The notes beneath the pieces are model-generated. The model was not told the origin of the DNA, made no database searches, and was given only the letters and a program-made list of their open reading frames with translations. Source: a virus. From it: a DNA stretch of 35,534 bases. The stretch lies in IMG/VR virus record IMGVR_UViG_3300028909_000048, positions 1 through 35,534 of that record. The stretch is one strand, 5' to 3'. Position 1 is the stretch's first letter, and each line of letters starts with the position of its first letter. Both the position numbers and the translations under genes were made by a program. Below, piece after piece: positions 32,431 to 35,534 of the stretch.

Positions 32431-33525
32431 ATGAGAATGGTTGTTTTTAGTGACGCTCAGTATCACGATTACAAATTATTTTCTGAAAATGGCGCTAATG
32501 GCATTAGTTCCAGACTCCAAGATCAGATTGATGTTCTTAATCAAATCAGTGATTACGCCGTTAAGAATAAAATTGGTAGGATTCTGTTCGTGGGAGATTT
32601 TTTAGATCAAAGACAGCGTGGTGATTTTATCACGATAAAAACCGCCTCTGACTGGATTAATAAAGTATCCAATGCAGGAATTATTCAACATTTCGTGGTC
32701 GGTAATCATGATCAGATCGCTAAACACGGAACTCACAGCTCGCTAGATTTGTTCGAGCACATCCCTAATGTACATGTGATTGCTACCCCTCAGTGGGTTG
32801 ATTTAGGGGAAGGTTGTGGCTTTTTGGCAGTTCCGTACATGAATAGGCTAGAAGAAGTGTTGGCGGGGCTTCAAGTCCAAATGCCAAGCACTATAAAGAA
32901 GGCTATTGCCGTCATTCACTATGGATTATTCGATGTCAGCGACGGGTACAGAACTATCGTTAAGTATCAAGGCTACGAGTCTGAAGGACAAGTGAAATTA
33001 TCAGATTTGGACAGCATTTTGACCGAGGTTAGCCACGTATTGCTAGGTCACTACCACATGCCAACAAGTGTGACTGATAGAGTTCATTTTGTAGGTACTC
33101 CAATACAACACAACTTTGGTGAAGCAAGCTATAAGACCCGATTCTTAGATGTGGATTTGGATACTGGAAAGATTATTGTAGTGCCCACAAAAGCCCCAAA
33201 GTTCGTGCAGTTTGAATCGCCAGCAGAAATCGGGGATGGTTCTAAAGCTAAGGGTAATTTCGTTCGCGTAGACGTTCACACTCAGGATGAAAAACTGGAA
33301 GTTGAAGCGAAGTTGGACGCTATTGGAGTTCGTGGAAGACAAGCCATACTCAAGCCGAAGGTTAAAGCGGCTGAGAACAGGTTGGGTTTAGACCTTGGTA
33401 TGAGTTATGAAGAAATGGGTATGAAGTTGGTTGATGCCGATACAGAAACCACCTTAGACAAGAAACGCTTAAAAAACATGCTGGTTGAGGTTTTCAAGGA
33501 AGCCCAACAGAAAAAGGATATTTAA
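32431..33525 (+). CDS. sbcD: SbcD / Mre11 / T4 gp47-like nuclease subunit
   Basis: A 364-residue metallophosphoesterase of the SbcD type; ATG 32431 follows AGG by eight bases, and the upstream GTG at 32422 overlaps that site. Motifs in order: D8-A-Q10 (FSDAQYHD), V54-G-D (GDFLDQ), G91-N-H-D, H163 (VIHYG) and G206-H-Y-H209. The first motif is normally D-x-H in SbcD and Mre11; here the His position is Gln, with H12 two residues later. The C-terminal 120 residues form the capping region and end in a helical, charged tail that could join an SbcC/gp46 partner. That partner is not in this window. With SSB and recombinase it would process DNA ends for recombination-dependent replication. Confidence 0.85.
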   Translation: MRMVVFSDAQYHDYKLFSENGANGISSRLQDQIDVLNQISDYAVKNKIGRILFVGDFLDQRQRGDFITIKTASDWINKVSNAGIIQHFVVGNHDQIAKHGTHSSLDLFEHIPNVHVIATPQWVDLGEGCGFLAVPYMNRLEEVLAGLQVQMPSTIKKAIAVIHYGLFDVSDGYRTIVKYQGYESEGQVKLSDLDSILTEVSHVLLGHYHMPTSVTDRVHFVGTPIQHNFGEASYKTRFLDVDLDTGKIIVVPTKAPKFVQFESPAEIGDGSKAKGNFVRVDVHTQDEKLEVEAKLDAIGVRGRQAILKPKVKAAENRLGLDLGMSYEEMGMKLVDADTETTLDKKRLKNMLVEVFKEAQQKKDI

Positions 33526-33526
33526 T

Positions 33527-33937
33527 ATGTACATAAACGACGCCGACAATACTCAAAAATATAATGATGAAGTATCTGCAACAACAGCTATAGGAAACCG
33601 CATCGTTGATGAAACGATTGATAATTTGAAGGCTGGTGAGAGTGATAAATCATTTATAAAACCGCTTTCATTCGGAACCAAGTACGAAATTTCCAAGGTT
33701 CTAGACGAGATTGATGCAGAAGCAATTAGAGCAACCACTCTCCACGGCTCTATGAAGTCTCTTCATGAAGCTAAAGCAGTAATTGAAGAAGAATTTGACG
33801 AGTTTTGGGATGCGGTCAAATTGAACCCAAAGAAAATGACGCCGGATGAAGTTGCGGCATGGAGTAAGAACATACATGAAGAACTTGTGCAGATTGCAGC
33901 TATGTGTGTTAAGACGATTGTAAATTTGAATCTATAG
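33527..33937 (+). CDS. MazG-like / all-alpha NTP-PPase-related protein
   Basis: AAAGGA precedes ATG 33527, which follows the SbcD-like stop by one base; the frame that opens inside the previous gene is not used. The 136-residue protein has HGSMKSLHEAKAVIEEEFDEFWDAVK at about residues 63-89, then IHEELVQIAAMCVKTIVNL at the C-terminus. Helices with an EExxE pattern followed by an Asp/Glu and an Ala-Ala-Met helix are typical of MazG-like nucleotide pyrophosphohydrolases, which need four acidic residues to bind magnesium. The second pair of acidic residues (E-x2-D) is not clear, so it may be a divergent or inactive member. Confidence 0.55.
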   Translation: MYINDADNTQKYNDEVSATTAIGNRIVDETIDNLKAGESDKSFIKPLSFGTKYEISKVLDEIDAEAIRATTLHGSMKSLHEAKAVIEEEFDEFWDAVKLNPKKMTPDEVAAWSKNIHEELVQIAAMCVKTIVNLNL

Positions 33938-33945
33938 GAGTGGTG

Positions 33946-34206
33946 ATGGATATTGATGTTAGACCTGTTGTAGCTGAATTTGCACTTGCGATGGAAGCTA
34001 AGTTACGTAAAAACGATCATAAACCAGGGTGGCAGAATGATACCGCTGCTGATTTGCTAGTTCGTTTGGAAGAGGAAGAGGAAGAGCTTTACGATGCTGT
34101 TCATGACGAAACAGCAGACAATACTGAGGTCATGGATGAAGCTACCGACGTAGCAAATTTTTCTTTGATGGTTTGGGATGCTGCAAGGAACTATCGTATT
34201 TCGTAA
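33946..34206 (+). CDS. MazG-like nucleotide pyrophosphohydrolase
   Basis: TAGGAG lies five bases before ATG 33946; the two GTG codons just upstream are less well spaced. The 86-residue protein has NDHKPGWQND, then LLVRLEEEEEELYDAV, and EVMDEATDVANFSLMVWD. The EExxE helix and the ExxDxAN helix are the two halves of the MazG magnesium site, here complete. Such enzymes release pyrophosphate from NTPs or dNTPs and in phages may lower host alarmone levels or remove unwanted nucleotides. It stands next to the other MazG-like gene, 8 bases apart. Confidence 0.7.
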   Translation: MDIDVRPVVAEFALAMEAKLRKNDHKPGWQNDTAADLLVRLEEEEEELYDAVHDETADNTEVMDEATDVANFSLMVWDAARNYRIS

Positions 34207-34207
34207 T

Positions 34208-34218
34208 CCGGGTATAAT
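34208..34218 (+). promoter_or_regulatory. CCGGGTATAAT promoter box 4 (second methyltransferase)
   Basis: Exact copy of the box in the 32-base gap between the MazG-like gene and the methyltransferase, 20 bases before ATG 34239. AAAGGA lies between box and start. Confidence 0.7.
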
Positions 34219-34238
34219 ACATTCATAAAGGAAGATAG

Positions 34239-35495
34239 ATGCTAAAGTTCATTAAACACAATTCACTACACCCATTTCCGCTTGAAAAAGATAGTATCGA
34301 CGCTGTTATTACATCTCCCCCATATTTTAATTTGAGAACATATCAAGGTGATCCTGATATGATTGGGATGGAAAAAACTCTCGGTGAATATATCGAGCAC
34401 ATCGTCGCTGTCGCCAAGAACATTAAGGGAGTGCTTAAGCCAGAAGGCAGCTTCATGCTTAATCTTGGTGATAGCTACTTTGATAAGTGTCTATCTCTAG
34501 TCCCTCATAGGGTTGCTATCGCTTTGATTTCCGATGGGTGGATTCTTAGAAACACCATTGTGTGGCATAAACCAAACCCAACACCTAGTTCTGTTAAAGA
34601 CCGTTTGAACACATCACACGAATATATTTTTCATTTCGTGTTGAATCAGAAATACTACTACAACCTTGATGCAATTAGGGTTGCACACCAAACCATCAAT
34701 ATAACCAAAAACATGAGCAATCCTAACTTGGTTAACAAGATTAATGGGTTGAAGATCGAAGTAGCTAAGGAAGTTGGTTCGCTGTTCGAAGAATCAGCTG
34801 AACTTGATAAGGAAACAAACGAGTATAAAACTGGATACAAGAATTCGAAATTACAAGGTGAAACTGATAAAAACATTGGTGCTCGTGGTGGTTTTGCTGT
34901 TACAGGTGAAACACTGGAGAATAGATATCATGATGGTGGGAAGAATCCAAATGATGTCTTTGTCGATGAAGGAAAGTTCACTTTAGAAGATGAATTGCAG
35001 GCCGAGCGTGATGGATATTCTCGTCACGCTGCAGCTAGAGTGTTGGGAAGGCTTCGTAAAGGTCTAGCAACCAATCACCCATTAGGAAAAAATCCAGCAG
35101 ATGTGTTTATGTCTAATTCCACGACGGAGAATTCTCAAAGAAAGTCGCCAGACGAAGTCTTGTTGGATTTAGAAACCGAATGTCCTGATTGTGGCCTGCA
35201 ATTCCGTACTGATTTGGAAAACTTCTTCGAGAACCCCGGCGATGTTTGGATGGTTAACACTGAATCATCCAAGATCAAACATTGTGCCATGTGGCCTACG
35301 AAGTTGGTTAAGCGAATGATTCTGGCTACTGTTCCTGTAGGCGGCACTGTACTTGATATTTTCTCAGGTTCTGGAACTACAGCGATTATGGCTGAAAAGC
35401 TTGAACGTAACGGGGTTGGGTTTGATATTGGATATGATGAAGCCAGAGAGCAAAGAATAGCTAAAGGTATTCAGAATGAACTCATCATCGAGTAG
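34239..35495 (+). CDS. DNA methyltransferase (beta type) with repeated NPxDV segments
   Basis: A 418-residue enzyme with S26-P-P-Y29 (motif IV) near the N-terminus and FSGSGTT (about 374-380) with the following GVGFDIG as the S-adenosylmethionine site. S-P-P-Y is most usual for N4-cytosine enzymes, but N6-adenine cannot be excluded. The middle (residues about 160-330) is an unusually long target region. It contains NPNDVF (236-241), NPADVF (285-290), SPDEVL (303-308) and the standard NPGDVW (332-337), so one motif seems to occur four times. A Cys pair (CPDC) just before the last copy may bind zinc. No restriction enzyme is nearby. It has its own promoter box. Confidence 0.85.
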   Translation: MLKFIKHNSLHPFPLEKDSIDAVITSPPYFNLRTYQGDPDMIGMEKTLGEYIEHIVAVAKNIKGVLKPEGSFMLNLGDSYFDKCLSLVPHRVAIALISDGWILRNTIVWHKPNPTPSSVKDRLNTSHEYIFHFVLNQKYYYNLDAIRVAHQTINITKNMSNPNLVNKINGLKIEVAKEVGSLFEESAELDKETNEYKTGYKNSKLQGETDKNIGARGGFAVTGETLENRYHDGGKNPNDVFVDEGKFTLEDELQAERDGYSRHAAARVLGRLRKGLATNHPLGKNPADVFMSNSTTENSQRKSPDEVLLDLETECPDCGLQFRTDLENFFENPGDVWMVNTESSKIKHCAMWPTKLVKRMILATVPVGGTVLDIFSGSGTTAIMAEKLERNGVGFDIGYDEAREQRIAKGIQNELIIE

Positions 35496-35534
35496 CTCAA
35501 TTCTTAACAATATCCACAAAATGGAATTTTACTT
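35496..35534. other. End of window, no gene resolved
   Basis: The last 39 bases contain an ATG at 35521 that stays open to the edge, but no convincing ribosome binding site precedes it. It could be the start of the next gene. Confidence 0.3.

Noticed and set aside
1-35534. CRISPR array, tRNA genes, integrase or attachment sites
   Set aside because: I looked for evenly spaced repeats, tRNA-like T-loop sequences and recombinase motifs and saw none. The only tight repeats are the 15-bp and 36-bp tandem pairs within genes.

Overview
The window looks like part of the genome of a large tailed bacteriophage with a contractile tail (myovirus type). The evidence is a set of baseplate genes (hub-like protein, spike with a C-terminal HxH tip, gp25/gpW-type protein, baseplate J-type protein, tail protein I-like region) followed by very large fibre genes. 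These sit next to phage replication and recombination genes: a DnaE-type DNA polymerase, a gp32-like single-strand binding protein, a UvsX/RecA-like recombinase, an SbcD-like nuclease and an endonuclease VII-like resolvase. The DNA is AT-rich by eye and densely packed. All genes lie on the + strand except one homing endonuclease. I see no tRNA, CRISPR array, integrase or terminase. The host cannot be named from this sequence.

Layout. (1) 1-21206, virion module: the 3' end of an unrecognised protein, then baseplate hub, spike, an unknown structural protein, a TIG-LysM-gp25 fusion, baseplate J, a small acidic protein, a 2412-residue baseplate/fibre protein full of Ig-like domains, a TIG protein, a small tail protein, a 1195-residue fibre with a six-repeat NHL propeller, and three small proteins, one with a membrane segment. 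Genes are 0-10 bases apart, which suggests one or two long late transcripts. (2) 21219-25062, nuclease and nucleotide-pool genes: metallophosphoesterase, two small Cys-containing proteins, an endonuclease VII-like nuclease, a dATP/dGTP diphosphohydrolase-like (MazZ-type) protein, a DNA methyltransferase and a small helical protein. (3) 25066-31469, replication and recombination: DNA polymerase III alpha, a Cys-rich unknown, a candidate recombination mediator, gp32-like SSB and UvsX/RecA. (4) 31475-32329: a 16-bp perfect hairpin and a minus-strand LAGLIDADG homing endonuclease broken by a one-base shift. (5) 32394-35495: SbcD-like nuclease, two MazG-like proteins and a second DNA methyltransferase.

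The most striking non-coding signal is an 11-base box, CCGGGTATAAT. It occurs exactly four times and once with a single mismatch, always on the + strand, about 10-30 bases before a start codon and only in the non-structural half. It looks like the -10 region of a dedicated phage promoter class without an obvious -35 box. The most striking coding anomalies are a baseplate J gene whose conserved N-terminus begins at an AUC codon placed correctly behind a strong ribosome binding site, and the frameshifted homing endonuclease. No wholly new system is evident. The best leads are the promoter class, the non-AUG start and several unusual domain fusions.
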